A stretch of 64,000 nucleotides of DNA from Adiantum capillus-veneris (GCA_014529385.2 CM043968.1:129557018-129621017); one strand, 5' to 3'. Numbered from the stretch's first letter, positions 31,952 through 42,520 are shown. The notes: generated from the letters alone by a model not told the origin. A program made the numbers and translations.

Positions 31952-32840
31952 ATGGATTCGGATATCAACATGACATTCGATTTTGAGCAGAGTACTCCTG
32001 ATCCTGCCAATGACGGCTCGCGGACTGATCCTCTCAAGGAGAGTACCCGCGATGCTACGGTAGGAGAAGATACTTACAAATTGCTCGATATTTTAGAATT
32101 TCGTGCACTTCAAACACGCATGACAGTCATGGATGAAAATTTTAAGGCTTTAAATGAAAATGTTACTAAACTTTCCACATTAGTCATTCAATTAATGCAA
32201 TAGCAGTCTAAGAGTCTTGCTGACACCCACATGCATGAGCACGTTGGAACACAAGGGCAAGGCCCAATTAATGAAACACTGCATACTCTCACTGCCAAAG
32301 AGGTAGATGACTTGTTAAAGAACTTTAAACCACTAGTTTTCAAGGGCGAAGATGGAGACCACAATAAGGATGCTGTGAACATCTTTCTCAGTAAATGGGA
32401 TGGAATTCACGCCAATATCCATTGAGTATATCTCTCACTATCGGGACGTCATCCTCAAGTTGGAAGGCTTGGATACCTTTCAACAAGTACGAGGGTTCAT
32501 ACGAGGTCTGACTCCAGAACTTAAGAAGTATGTCAAGACCCAAGACCCTAAAACACTTGAGGAAGCCACAGTGAAAGCACATATTCATGATGACCCTGAT
32601 GATAAGAAAACACATAATACTAACGTGCCTGCTAGTATACATGGTAATACACGCACTCAGTACGGGCACAATAAAAGAAAATTTCTAGTTGCTAATTCAG
32701 ATGCATCTAAAAAACCCAAGGGGTCCAGGGGTCCAGGGGTCCTCTCTCTCCTGAGGATTTTGATAAAGCCAAGAAAGAGAAGCTATGTTTTCAATGTTTA
32801 GGAAGAGGCCATGGCAAAAAGGATTGTCCCAAGGGAAAAT
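31952..32840 (+). pseudogene. Gypsy gag with CCHC zinc knuckle
   Basis: Starts MDSDINMTFDFEQSTPDPAN after a leader of about 820 bases. A first frame ends at 32,203, is reopened past the stop (DDLLKNFKPLVFKGEDGDHN, FLSKWDG), and shifts at about 32,400 into a frame reading IEYISHYRDVILKLEGLDTF and VRGFIRGLTPELKKYV, the C-terminal capsid part of Gag. A further shift leads to the knuckle CFQCLGRGHGKKDC at 32,786-32,827. The capsid part between FLSKW and ISHYRD is shorter than usual, so an internal deletion is likely. The product would package the RNA. Confidence 0.85.
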
Positions 32841-33421
32841 CTGCTGCTCAGGGGAAGGAGAAAGCAGTGCACACGGTGCAACTACTGCCTCTCGAGTCTT
32901 CCTCAAAATTCTCCACAGTGGAAGTAACACACACTGAGGTGGTGCATGAATGCTGTCTCACAGCTTCCATGTGGCAACAAACCTTTGGACCACATGAATT
33001 AGTACGTATGAACAGATATCTGCAAGGGCACAAGGTGCGCATCTTAGTAGATGACGGTGCTACTCACAATTTGATCAATTATGGATTGGTGAAAAAGCTC
33101 AAACTGCCTCAAACTCTGAGTACTAACCGCTACAAGGTAGCAATGATGAATGGACATGATACTAAAATATGGGATACTCAATGCCGAGCTGTTCCATTGG
33201 AAGTACAAGGGTACTCTACTTGTTTGGATTTTTAGGTTATGACGATGGAAAGGGCTGATGTGGTTCTTGGTAGGGAGTGGTTGCATAGCCTAGGACCATC
33301 ACTGAAGCGTAGCTATGAGCACAACAGCGTGATGTTTGATTCCCATGGCACACATGTGTTGTTATTAGGAGAAAAGGATATACCTTCATCACCACTGATT
33401 TGTACTACTGAGCTTATGTGA
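32841..33421 (+). pseudogene. Gypsy retropepsin region
   Basis: Encodes MNRYLQGHKVRILVDDGATH with the catalytic D-D-G/A-type site at about 33,049-33,063. It then reads YKVAMMNGHDTKIWDTQC and, after a stop at 33,235, VMTMERADVVLGREWLHSLG, the flap and C-terminal protease motifs of gypsy Pol. One stop and one frame change interrupt it. The segment after it lacks the usual linker and first part of RT. Confidence 0.82.
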
Positions 33422-33819
33422 CTCGTTTTTGATAATGAAATAGAACAGGTTTTCTTGTTTTACTCACTATCTCATTTTCTTTCTAACATTGAGTCTGTTG
33501 AACATTCCTTATGCGACTCGTTTCTTGTAAAGAATGAGGATGCAAGAGAGCTACACAAGACAAGCACAAAGCACACAGATATGGAAAGCTTCTTCTTCTT
33601 CTTCACAGAAAAGAGAGTACAAAATGACTTAGTGCTAAAGCTGAAAAGTAGCACAATTGTACATGCGGTCACTAAGTGTGAACTCGCTAGAAGCGTACTA
33701 GGCTGGCACTATAAGTGTAGTCCAGCTGTAGAATCACTGGCAGAGATCCTCCGTGTCGGTCACCTAACGCGCCAGTGAGTAAATGCCATAAGCGGCCAAG
33801 ACCCGTAGTGGATGCCAGC

Positions 33820-35142
33820 TCAAGGTGTAGAGCTCGACATCTCAACACTCCCCCTCGAGCTCTGCATGTCGCAGAGTCCAAGCATAGTCCGGAAACGTCG
33901 AAGCTTCTCAGCTCCGAGGGCCTTGGTAAAGATATCCGCTATCTGCTCCTCTGTGCTGACGTAGACCAAGTCGATGTCGCCCGCCAACACTCGCTCTCGA
34001 ACGTAGTGGTAATGGACCTCTATGTGTTTGGTCCTGGCATGGAACACTGGGTTCCTAGCCAACTGCATGCTGCTGAGGTTGTCACAATGGATGAAAATCT
34101 GCTGGTCCACCTGCACTCCCAAGTCCTCAAGTAATGTGCGTAGCCAAGCTACCTCGCACGCCGCAACTGCTGCACCTCTGTACTCGGCCTCTGTGATCGA
34201 TAAAGCAACCGTAGGCTGCTTTTTGCTGCTCCAAGTAACAGCAGCACTCCCAAAAGAGAACATGAAGCCACTCGTAGATCTCCTATCAACAATGCTACCT
34301 GCCCAATCTGCATCTGTATACCCATACAATGCTAATGGTGCATCTGCTGCATAGAACAATGCGTAGTCAAGAGTACCTTGCACATACCTAAGTGTGCGTC
34401 GTACTCCATCCAAATGTGGCTTCCTCGGAAGTTGCATGAACTGAATCTCCAAGCCTACTGTGTAGCTCAAGTCTGGCCTCGTGATAGTCAAGTAGATTAG
34501 ACTACCCACAATCTTCCTGTACATGTTGACATCATGAGAAGAAGATGTGTCAAGGTTCTTCTCCTCAAGAATAAGCATAGAAATCAAATCTTGGAACACG
34601 GGGATGTCGTCTCTTGTATTCATGGAAGACCTAAAATGTACATACTCATCTCCTAGACCATCCAAGCATGCACGGACAATGTCATCGTCTTCCATTGAGA
34701 CTTTAATAGATCCAAGAGCCTCAATGATACTCTTGATCTTCAAGGCATAATCATTGATTGAGAGGTTGTTCCTCTTAACCTGATTTAGCTCCGACTTTAG
34801 TTGAAGCTTCCTGGCCTTGGTGTTCACCTCGAACACTCTGCCTAAGTTTCTCCATGCAATGGCGGGGGTTTCAGCATCCTGTAGATAGCCCATCATGCCA
34901 TCTGTGATGCTCATAGAAAGCCAATACATCACTTTGCTCTGGCCTTGTTTCCAGTCCCTCAAAGCTTTCCTTTGTTCTGCTGTAGCATTTGCCTCGGGAA
35001 TCTCTGGTTCCTTTTCATTGTCTCCTTCTACATAGTCCCAATAACCTTTTCCTTTTAGGAAATTTGTTATTCTGAACTTCCATGCAGGGTAGTTATTTTT
35101 CTCAAGCTTCTCAGTAACAATCTGACTGAATCCGTCAGACAT
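33820..35142 (-). CDS. Gag-RNase H fusion protein of the copia derivative
   Basis: A 440-residue uninterrupted frame starting MSDGFSQIVTEKLEKNNYPA. Residues 1 to about 200 are copia Gag (NNYPAWKFRITNFLKGKGYW, ARKLQLKSELNQVKRNNLSI, SMEDDDIVRACLDGLGDEY). Near residue 204 the sequence jumps to the end of RT (MYRKIVGSLIYLTITRPDLS). RNase H follows from about 270 with YGYTDADWAGS, TEAEYRGA and HCDNLSS, so the acidic residues are kept, and ends ADIFTKALGAEKLRRF. Normal copia polyproteins are about 1,300-1,400 residues, so some 900 residues (zinc knuckle, protease, integrase, RT palm) are missing without loss of frame. The stop lies inside the 3' LTR. The start is chosen because it follows the PBS and leader and matches Gag N-termini. 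Whether it is expressed is unknown. Confidence 0.9.
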   Translation of the reverse strand: MSDGFSQIVTEKLEKNNYPAWKFRITNFLKGKGYWDYVEGDNEKEPEIPEANATAEQRKALRDWKQGQSKVMYWLSMSITDGMMGYLQDAETPAIAWRNLGRVFEVNTKARKLQLKSELNQVKRNNLSINDYALKIKSIIEALGSIKVSMEDDDIVRACLDGLGDEYVHFRSSMNTRDDIPVFQDLISMLILEEKNLDTSSSHDVNMYRKIVGSLIYLTITRPDLSYTVGLEIQFMQLPRKPHLDGVRRTLRYVQGTLDYALFYAADAPLALYGYTDADWAGSIVDRRSTSGFMFSFGSAAVTWSSKKQPTVALSITEAEYRGAAVAACEVAWLRTLLEDLGVQVDQQIFIHCDNLSSMQLARNPVFHARTKHIEVHYHYVRERVLAGDIDLVYVSTEEQIADIFTKALGAEKLRRFRTMLGLCDMQSSRGSVEMSSSTP

Positions 35143-35399
35143 CTTGAAGCACTAAGACAAAATAGCTGCAATCTGCAAAAACCTGCAAATCTACTGAACC
35201 TGCTATCGTGGTTCCTGTAACGCTTTCTACACTCAACGAGTGTCCACAATCAAGCGTACATACAACCACTGTACTTGTACAGTAAATCTCTGTATACTGC
35301 ACTTTGGAGACCTGTTCAGAAACTTCGGCATCTGGTTGTGGATTGCGAACGAAGGGATTGTGATGCTCTTGCTCTCTTAGCCTCTCTTGCTTGCACCAG

Positions 35400-35411
35400 G
35401 CTCTGATACCA
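35400..35411 (-). other. Primer-binding site of the copia derivative
   Basis: The minus strand reads TGGTATCAGAGC directly after the 5' LTR at 35,412-35,733. Confidence 0.9.
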
Positions 35412-35739
35412 TGTAAATAATGAGGATGCAAGAGAGCTACACAAGACAAGCACAAAGCACACAGATATGGAAAGCTTCTTCTTCTTCTTCACAGAAAAGA
35501 GAGTACAAAATGACTTAGTGCTAAAGCTGAAAAGTAGCACATATGTACATGCGGTCACTAAGTGTGAACTCGCTAGAAGCGTACTAGGCTGGCACTATAA
35601 GTGTAGTCCAGCTGTAGAATCACTGGCACAGATCCTCCGTGTTGGTCACCTAACGCGCCAGTGATTAAATGCCATAAGCGGCCAAGACCCGTAGTGGATG
35701 CCAGCTCAAGGTGTAGAGCTCGACATCTCAACATTTCTG

Positions 35740-37330
35740 ATAATGAAATAGAACAGGTTTTTACAACCCAGTTCTTCACCATGGGCTTCGCCTATCCTTT
35801 TAGTGAAGAAAAGGACGGCAGTATGCGCATGTGCATAGACTATCGGGGCTTAAATGCGGTTACAGTTAAGAACAAATACCCATTCCCAAGGGTAGATGAG
35901 TTGTTTGATAAGCTAACTCATGCTCAATTTTTTACGAAAATCAACTTGCGGTCAGGATATCACCAAGTCCGTATTCGGCTTGCCGATATACCTAAGACTG
36001 CATTTCGAACACGGTTTGGACATTACGAGTTTTTGGTGATGCCCTTTGGGTTAACCAATGCGCCCGCAACATTCATGACACTCATGGATAGTGTCTTGAA
36101 GCCATATTTGGGCAAATTTGTCATTGTGTTCCTCGATGACATTCTAGTTTATAGTGCTTTTGAAGAAGAACGCTTACAACATCTCAGGCAGGTGTTTGAG
36201 TTGTTACGCACAAACAAGTTATATGCCAAGGAATCTAAACGTGATTTTCTCAAGGAGAAAATTCATTATTTAGGGCATGTTATTTCAGCTAATGGCCTTT
36301 ACATGGATCAATCCAAAGTGGATACCATCCGGAAATGGCCACCTCCTAAAAATCTGGAAGAATCACAGATCTTTTTAGGCTTTGCAGGTTTTTACCGAAG
36401 GTTCGTTAAAAACTATGCTCACATTGTTGTTCCTATGACGGATCAACTCAAAGGCAAAGGTAAAGCTTTTCAATGGGGTTCCGCTCAATAGCACGGTTTC
36501 GAAACACTCAAAGATGCATCAGCTACATCTCCTATACTGGCTACTGTAGATCCTTTGAAACCATTCATTTTGGAAACGGATGTCAGTGATCGTGCTATTG
36601 GAGTAGTCTTGTTACAAGACGGACAAACGAATGCATTTGAAAGTAAGAAGCTGGATGCAGCTCAACAAAACTATTCTGCTTATGAATGTGAACTCTACGC
36701 AATAGTGTCTGCCTTAAAGACATGGCGGCACTATCTGTATGGTGCTCAGTTCGAGATTGTGTTTGACCATGAAAGCATCAAATGGTTTACACAACAAACA
36801 GATTTAAAGGGTCGAAAAGCCAGGTGGACCGAGATCCTTCAGGAATATGACGCCAAATTAAGGTATCGCAAAGGCCGATACAATGTAGTGGCAGACGCTC
36901 TAAGTCGAATGCCAGAGATCAATTCGTTCTTGTTCACGGAACTTCATAGTGAATTTTTAGATTCTCTCAAGGGAAAATATGAGCAAGATGAAACATATTC
37001 CAAAGTGTGGAGCCATGTTCAAAAGAGGGATCCTTCTCACTCCATTGCAGGTAGTGTACAGTTAACCTCCACACCTAGTTCTCCTTTATCAAGTGATGAA
37101 CTACAGCGATGGAAGCATTTTACCATCGACAATGGGTACCTACTCCACAAGAGGCGAGTTTGTGTACCGACGGACACAGACATTCGGCACAAAATTATTT
37201 ATGAATGTCATGATAGTCCAAGTGCAGGGCACCCGGGGATTAGAAAAACTTATTCTCTCGTACAACGACAGTTTTACTGGCCAGGTCTACATGGTTTTGT
37301 CAAGATTATGTCTTGCATTGCCAAAAATGT
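35740..37330 (+). pseudogene. Gypsy reverse transcriptase and RNase H
   Basis: Begins at about [20 protein letters not shown], so the N-terminal part of RT is missing. It continues with [16 protein letters not shown] (motif A), [11 protein letters not shown], and the intact active site [11 protein letters not shown] near 36,125. A TAG at 36,489-36,491 interrupts the connection. In the same frame RNase H follows (PFILETDVSDRAIGVVL, YSAYECELYAIV, FDHESIKWF, NVVADALSRM). The frame reaches the integrase zinc region (ECHDSPSAGHPGIRKTY) before shifting near 37,300. The FLDD site and DALSR ending are typical of gypsy. Confidence 0.93.
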
Positions 37331-38165
37331 CAAGTGAACAAGGCAGAGCGCCTGAAAGTAGGAGGACTCTTACATCGTTTGGAAATTCCCAATGGAAAAT
37401 GGGAAAGTATCTCTATGGATTTCATTGTAGGTTTACCAACCACTATACGAGGTCATGACTCGGTATGGGTGGTCGTAGACAGGTTGACTAAACTATGTAA
37501 GTTTATTCTGACCAAATCAACGGTTAGGACACCGGAACTAGCAAAGTTATTTGTGGACAATCTATACAAATTTGATGGGTTGCCAAGTAACATTGTTAAT
37601 GACCGTGATCCCAAGTTTAACAGCCACTTTTGGAGAGTTGTCTTTAAACGATTGGGTACACAACTCAACCTCAGTACAGCTGATCATCCAGAAACGGATG
37701 GTCAAAGGGAACGGGTTAACCAGGTGCTAGAGGATATGCTAAGAGCATACATCAGCAAAAAACAGTCAAACTCGGAAGAATACTTACCTATTCTCGAGTT
37801 TGCCTACAACAGTTCTAAGCATGTCACAATAGGTTTTAGTCCTTTCATGCTCATGTATGGGTTTCAACTTAGGTCACCAGTTACGGTGGGGTTGGCAACC
37901 GAAAAACTCCAATAGGTTAAGGATTTTCTCCAAGACCACATGGATAAGGTTGAAACTTGCTCGTCAGAATGTCCGGCAAGCACAGGATCGGTATAAGAAA
38001 TACGTTGATGAGAAACGTCGGCAAGTTACCTTCGAAGAAGGGGAGGAAGTATTTTTACGTGTGCCAGAACATTCAGAAAGTCTGAAAACTAGACCGACAC
38101 CTAAATTATCTCCCCGATATTGTGGGCCTTTCAAAATACTCAAGCGAGTTGGTGATCGTGCCTAA
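37180..38165 (+). pseudogene. Gypsy integrase
   Basis: The HHCC zinc region spans the frameshift (HDSPSAGHPG, then HCQKCQVNKAERL). The catalytic core reads WESISMDFIVGLPTT, PSNIVNDRDPKFNSHFW and TADHPETDGQRERVNQVLED, giving the D, D, E residues. The core ends about 37,915 with a stop. In another frame a GPY-type C-terminal region follows (LSPRYCGPFKILKRVGDRA). Nonsense and frame changes disable it. Integrase would insert the cDNA into the genome. Confidence 0.92.
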
Positions 38166-38476
38166 AAACTATTACTACCATCACATTCTCGCATTCATCC
38201 GGTATTTCATGTCAGTCGTCTACGAAAGCAGTTACATGGGGACGACAACGTCATTGACCAACAAGTTTTGGTTGATTACATTGAACCTCCTACCTTACCG
38301 CATGAACTTGAACGTGTTATGGATTATCATGAGTAGCGTACACGACATCACCTGCGACAACCAGCCTTAATCAAGTGGAAAGACCGACCTGAAGAAGGTG
38401 CCACTTGGGAAAACATTAGTGTTCTTAAGAAGAAGTTTCCCACTTTTGTTTTCGAGGATGAAAAATCTTCTTAAGG
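38166..38476 (+). pseudogene. Gypsy Pol C-terminus with chromodomain-like module
   Basis: Following a stop at about 38,161-38,163, the frame reads LPSHSRIHPVFHVSRLRKQL, then after PHELERVMDYHE and another stop RTRHHLRQPALIKWKDRPEE and ATWENISVLKKKFPTFV. The pattern of an aromatic/basic strand, L(I/V)KW, then (A)TWE and a C-terminal helix is the chromodomain of chromoviruses, which steers integration to chromatin marks. The frame ends TCTTAA just before the polypurine tract. Confidence 0.75.
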
Positions 38477-38485
38477 GGGGAGTAA

Positions 38486-38657
38486 TGTCAGGACAAGGGT
38501 CCTGTAACCTAAGAACTAGGATGGTCATGGACTATGGCCAAGGGTCGGGCTAGACAGTGTGGACAGGGGATCCGTCTAGGGCAAGGGGCTAGGAGCCCTC
38601 CTACATAATGGGAGGTTGGGAGGAGGATCTTCAGTCTAGTTTCCCTTAGTTATTACA
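38486..38657 (+). repeat. 3' LTR of gypsy element (172 bp)
   Basis: Starts TGTCAGGAC and ends TATTACA, preceded by AAGGGGGGAG (polypurine tract about 38,473-38,482) and followed by AGCGT. Confidence 0.93.
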
Positions 38658-38662
38658 AGCGT

Positions 38663-38753
38663 TCCCCCCCCCCCCCCTCTCTCTCTCTCTCTGGTCCCAC
38701 TCATTCCTCTTCTTTCCTATTCTCTTTCTCTCCGTCCACCCCTCCCCTCCCCC

Positions 38754-38809
<56 letters not shown>

Positions 38810-39174
38810 ACCTCCCCTCTCTTTCTCTCTCCCCATCTCCTCTTCTCTCTCTACCCCCCACCACCTGTGTGTGTGTGCGCTACCCCACCATTTTCTTTCC
38901 TTTTGTCCCAGGGGGAGAGAGAGAGAGAGAGAGAGGGAGGGAAGAAGAGAATTTTAACATTGTAAGAAGCTATCCGAAGACACCTTAAAGATCTATCCAA
39001 TGAGGAGAGTTGGAGAGAGAGAGAGAGAGAGAAGGGGGAGGGAATGTGGAGGCGAAGAGAAAGATAAGGGGAAAGAGAAGGGCCGGAGAGAGGGGGGAGA
39101 GAGAGAAAGAGAGAGGGCGGGGGAGGGGGCGAGCAAAGAGAGAAATAGGGGGCCAAAGAGAGGAAAGTGGGAGG

Positions 39175-39176
<2 letters not shown>
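38663..39176. repeat. Low-complexity C, CT and GA tracts
   Basis: A C homopolymer (about 38,665-38,677) runs into (CT)n. A 50-base (CT)n follows at about 38,757-38,806, then CT/CCCC-rich sequence to 38,870, and short GA runs at about 38,912-38,938 and 39,013-39,031. Long open frames over this region are simple Ser-Leu or Arg-Glu repeats and were not called. Confidence 0.9.
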
Positions 39177-39238
<62 letters not shown>

Positions 39239-39344
39239 TAGATTTTATTATCGTCCTCGGAGGTCAAGTATGACCTATGGGACCAAAGTTACATGTGATG
39301 TAGTATGTGTATGGCTGATGAGTGACTCTCGATGCTCCAAAACT

Positions 39345-39396
<52 letters not shown>
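39177..39396 (-). mobile_element. 112-bp 3' end of the LINE family, embedded in (GA)n
   Basis: Bases 39,235-39,346 are nearly identical, in inverted orientation, to the last 115 or so bases of the LINE at 42,282-46,721 (46,606-46,721). Both encode the same C-terminal peptide SIESHSSAIHILH and share the final AAAATCTATCTATC. The copy is flanked by GA runs at 39,177-39,234 and 39,347-39,396. In the LINE's sense strand these are (TC)n on both sides. It is a strongly 5'-truncated insertion. Confidence 0.85.
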
Positions 39397-39398
<2 letters not shown>

Positions 39399-39692
39399 TT
39401 TATAGTGATAGGGAAAGAGAGAGGAAGAAGAGGAGGAGCTTGAGGAAGGAAGGGTGGTTACTGGAGGAGGAGATGGAGGAGAGAGGGCGGCTAGATGAGT
39501 AGATGGAGAGAGGAGGGGGAGGAGAGGGAGGATGTTGGAGGAGGAGGCTAAGGAGGAGGAGCAATGGAAGAGGAGGAAGCACATGGGCGGCAAGAGGAGG
39601 AAGGGGAAGTAGGGAAGGCGGCCCTTTATCAAAAAAACCTAGCTCCAAATCTCGCTCCATTTCCGTTGAGCTCGCTCGAAGACCTAACTCCA

Positions 39693-40360
39693 AATGCATG
39701 GGGTGTGGAAAAGATTGCATCTATGGGTGGGTACAGGTACTATGTTTCATTGATGACCGTACAAGGAATGTGTGGGTCTATTTCATGAAGCAAAAAAGGG
39801 AGGTGTTTATTCACTTTCAAACTTTCAAGGCTATGGTTGAAAAATAGAGTGGAAAACATGTAGATTATCTAAGGTCAGATATAGAGGGAGAATACTTTAC
39901 AAATGAGGTCAACAATTTTTTGAAAAATCATGGAATTCAAATGCATATTTCATGTAGGTATACTCCGTAGTAAAATGGTGTTGCAAAGCGGAAGAATAGG
40001 CACAAAGCAAAAGTTTCTAGGGCTTTGATGAATGAGAAGAACATGCCTTAGTGTTAGTAGGCAGAGTTTGTTGCTATAAGTGCTTGCATTATGAAGAAGA
40101 CACCTATTGTTGTAGTGCATGATATGACACCTTTGAAGAGAAGTTCAGTGGTGAAAAACCTAATGTATCAGATTTCAAAGTGTTTGCTTGTATAGTGTAT
40201 GTGCATGTGCCAAATAGGTTAAGAAGCAAGCTTGACACAAAGGCTAAAAAATATGTATTCATTGGTTATTCTCTTAAGCAAATGTTACAATCTTATTACA
40301 AGTAAAGTGAGGCTAAGCAAAGATGTTGTTTTTTATGAAAGAGAAAGTTGGTGTGCTAAT
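39693..40360 (+). pseudogene. Copia integrase fragment
   Basis: Frames read GGYRYYVS then FIDDRTRNVWVYFMKQKREV, YLRSDIEGEYFTNEVNNFLK, a TP..NGVAKRKNRH block (the PQQNGVAERKNR motif with two stops), VSRALMNEKNMP, and later NRLRSKLDTKAKKYVFIGYS. This is the integrase core and C-terminal region of a copia Pol, with the D, D, E neighbourhood recognisable. Many stops and shifts are present. No LTR, PBS or RT is linked, so it is an isolated fragment of a different copia lineage from the nested elements. Confidence 0.85.
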
Positions 40361-40686
40361 GTAGGCGATGACGTGGATAGTCACATTAAAGAGACCATCA
40401 ACCCCAACATACAACATTTCCATGTTGACCTGCACTGTCACGTTTCACCTTTCCATAGCCTCTTGGACTCCTCTTACCTCCCAAATTTCCTCAATCACCT
40501 GTGTTTTATCTCTACAAATTATTTAGCTATTGTGCTTGGTGGTTGTCTCTTCCTTGACCACCTCCATCATGGGGATTGGAATGGAGCGAGCTTTTGAATG
40601 AGTTTTTTTCCAAATATTTCTCAATTGACTAAATCTAGAAAAAAAGATCGCTCTGAAAAGAGTTTTCAAAGTGAACTCTCTAAAGC

Positions 40687-40698
40687 TCTCTCTCTCTA

Positions 40699-40789
<91 letters not shown>

Positions 40790-40857
40790 CTCCCCCTTTT
40801 TATATACCTCCCTCTCCCCTCTCCTTCTCTCTCTCTCCCCCCCCCCCCCCCCCCCCC

Positions 40858-40953
<96 letters not shown>
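40687..40953. repeat. Compound (CT)n, (TATC) and C-tract microsatellite
   Basis: A CT array with occasional TATC interruptions to about 40,786, then a CCTCCC-rich patch, a C homopolymer of about 20 bases near 40,838-40,858, and a second CT run to 40,953. Confidence 0.95.
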
Positions 40954-40955
<2 letters not shown>

Positions 40956-41480
40956 GGCAAACAGTAATGGCCTTATTATTAAGTATATGATTCCCAAGAA
41001 TGCAGAATCTTACCTAGACTACCTCTAAGGTAACTTGTCACAGTAAGCATTAATCATAGATCCGAGTGCTCTTCCTCGAAGAAAATATGCGGCTTGACAT
41101 AAGGCAACAACCAAATCCATGAACCCCTAGTGAGGAAGCCAAACTTCTGCCCAACCCTACTAATGAGAAAAGCAATTGCTCTCTAGATGTGCTGAGCTCT
41201 CTCATAGGACTGCAGATAGTGTATTGGAGATAGTGGAATTCTCAGTGAGCATTCCCCAAGGTTGGATCATGACCCATGGATACTCCCCAAGTACCCACAA
41301 CTAATCTAGCAAGTGCGACCATCCATAGAAATAGAAAAAGCATGCGTGCAATCCATAGGCTTTAGATCCAAATCAATACTACTACAAAAAAGCATGACAT
41401 CCTAGAATGCAACCACATCCTCAATCGCGTTGACTATGAGTCTGTCTAGCAGTAAGGATCGACGACCAATCCTCACTGTA
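40954..41480. other. No gene recognised
   Basis: Mixed sequence with no domain seen. It lies downstream of the minus-strand LINE fragment that follows and may include its 3' part. Confidence 0.4.
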
Positions 41481-42090
41481 TTCTCAAAGAATGTCACAGT
41501 ACCCTGTCTAGACAACAAAGTTAGGCCAGGTCAAGTCCCTCGGATCCCAAGCAAGTAGAAAAAGAGGCCGGCTCTCTCAAATCCACAAACGCCATTTGGG
41601 TGCCATATCCACCAAGAAGTATGGATCCATCATCCACCTCTCTCCTATTTCCAAAAGATCCAATAATCCTGATAGGATCCAAGTAAAGTGCTTGACCTCT
41701 TGGAAGGAGCCGGTCCACTATCCCATGATGCCCAATCGATGTGAGTGCGTGCCCAGCTGTCTTTCCTCCTTATCTAGGACATTCCAAATCAGGGGCTGTC
41801 TCTCAATCTCCTCTAAGGATGAACGAGGATGATGAACCATCCCCTGACACATGGAACTCTAGATCTAATCTCTGCCTCTCCTAGGTGCATCCGTCTCTAG
41901 TGCCAATACATGGAGTTGCAGTGTGTAGGACCAATCTCAACAGCAACTTCCAAGTTTCATTGATCGAAAATAATCCTTGGATAATGAACTTGGTAAGTAA
42001 AGCTCTATATTACATCTCTGGATCTATGATACCCAAACCTCTCTCCTCCTTAAGCTATGAAGACCAATGACATACTTTCCATCTCAGTGA
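41480..42090 (-). pseudogene. Plant LINE reverse transcriptase C-terminal fragment
   Basis: The minus strand reads LKEERGLGIIDPEM, a stop, YRALLTKFIIQGLFSINETW and KLLLRLVLHTATPC, then SSSSLEEIERQPLIWNV and further pieces. The GGLGI-D-P..Q..ALL.K block is the thumb region just after the RT fingers and palm of plant L1-type LINEs, followed by the zf-RVT domain. It is unrelated in sequence to the RT of the LINE at 42,282, so a second LINE clade. Stops are present throughout. Confidence 0.7.
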
Positions 42091-42245
42091 TAGAAATACT
42101 GGCATGAACTACTGCTGAACAGATACATCCAAGCTCACCTAGAATCCCAAATAAGAGCATGTCTATCCAGGCTGCACCCAAGTAAGCCTCCCATCAGTAC
42201 CCCATGTGGGAGTCTCTCACTCCCTACATATCTCTCTATATATAC

Positions 42246-42248
<3 letters not shown>

Positions 42249-42281
<33 letters not shown>
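42249..42281. repeat. (TC)n at the 5' edge of the LINE
   Basis: A 33-base TC run placed directly before the first LINE-specific bases (ATCCAAC...GCAGCCGTTTTTTGACC). The other antisense copy has TC in the same relative place. Confidence 0.93.
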
Positions 42282-42285
<4 letters not shown>

Positions 42286-42520
42286 AACAAAAAATGCAGC
42301 CGTTTTTTGACCTAGTAGACATCAGTTCACTCTTTTGATCATAACTTCTTCATCCAAACTCCGATTTGGGTGATCTATAGCCTCAATAGAAGAGCACAAA
42401 GCCCTCTACGCATTGATGTAAAGATAAAAAATTTCAAAGTTATGAAAGACATTTTTGTAACAGCATTTCCGAAGTGAGCAGGTTCAAGAAAATTGACTTT
42501 CATCTCTTATTTTACATACA

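Larger units (their letters stand above)
33526..35733 (-). mobile_element. 2.2-kb non-autonomous copia derivative nested in the gypsy element
   Basis: Two 322-bp LTRs (33,526-33,847 and 35,412-35,733) start TGTAAA and end TCTCAACA, and are flanked by perfect TTTCT duplications (33,521-33,525 and 35,734-35,738). On the minus strand a Met-tRNA PBS and a polypurine tract (CTCGAGGGGGAG, 33,848-33,859) sit at the correct ends. The interior is only about 1.56 kb and holds one open frame joining Gag to RNase H. Protease, integrase and most of RT are absent. The LTRs differ at about 6 of 322 sites by eye. Intact ends and target duplication show it moved as this short form or was shortened after insertion. 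The open fusion frame favours the former. Confidence 0.95.
30950..38657 (+). mobile_element. Ty3/gypsy chromovirus-type element with very short LTRs
   Basis: Direct repeats at 30,950-31,121 and 38,486-38,657 (172 bp each) are flanked by perfect AGCGT duplications (30,945-30,949 and 38,658-38,662). A Met-tRNA PBS follows the first and a polypurine tract (AAGGGGGGAG) precedes the second. The interior reads Gag, zinc knuckle, protease, RT, RNase H, integrase and a chromodomain-like end, the order of Ty3/gypsy. A copia derivative is inserted at 33,526-35,733, so the element proper is about 5.5 kb. By eye the LTRs differ at 7 of 172 sites. Stops and frameshifts in every gene show this copy is dead. 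Confidence 0.95.
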
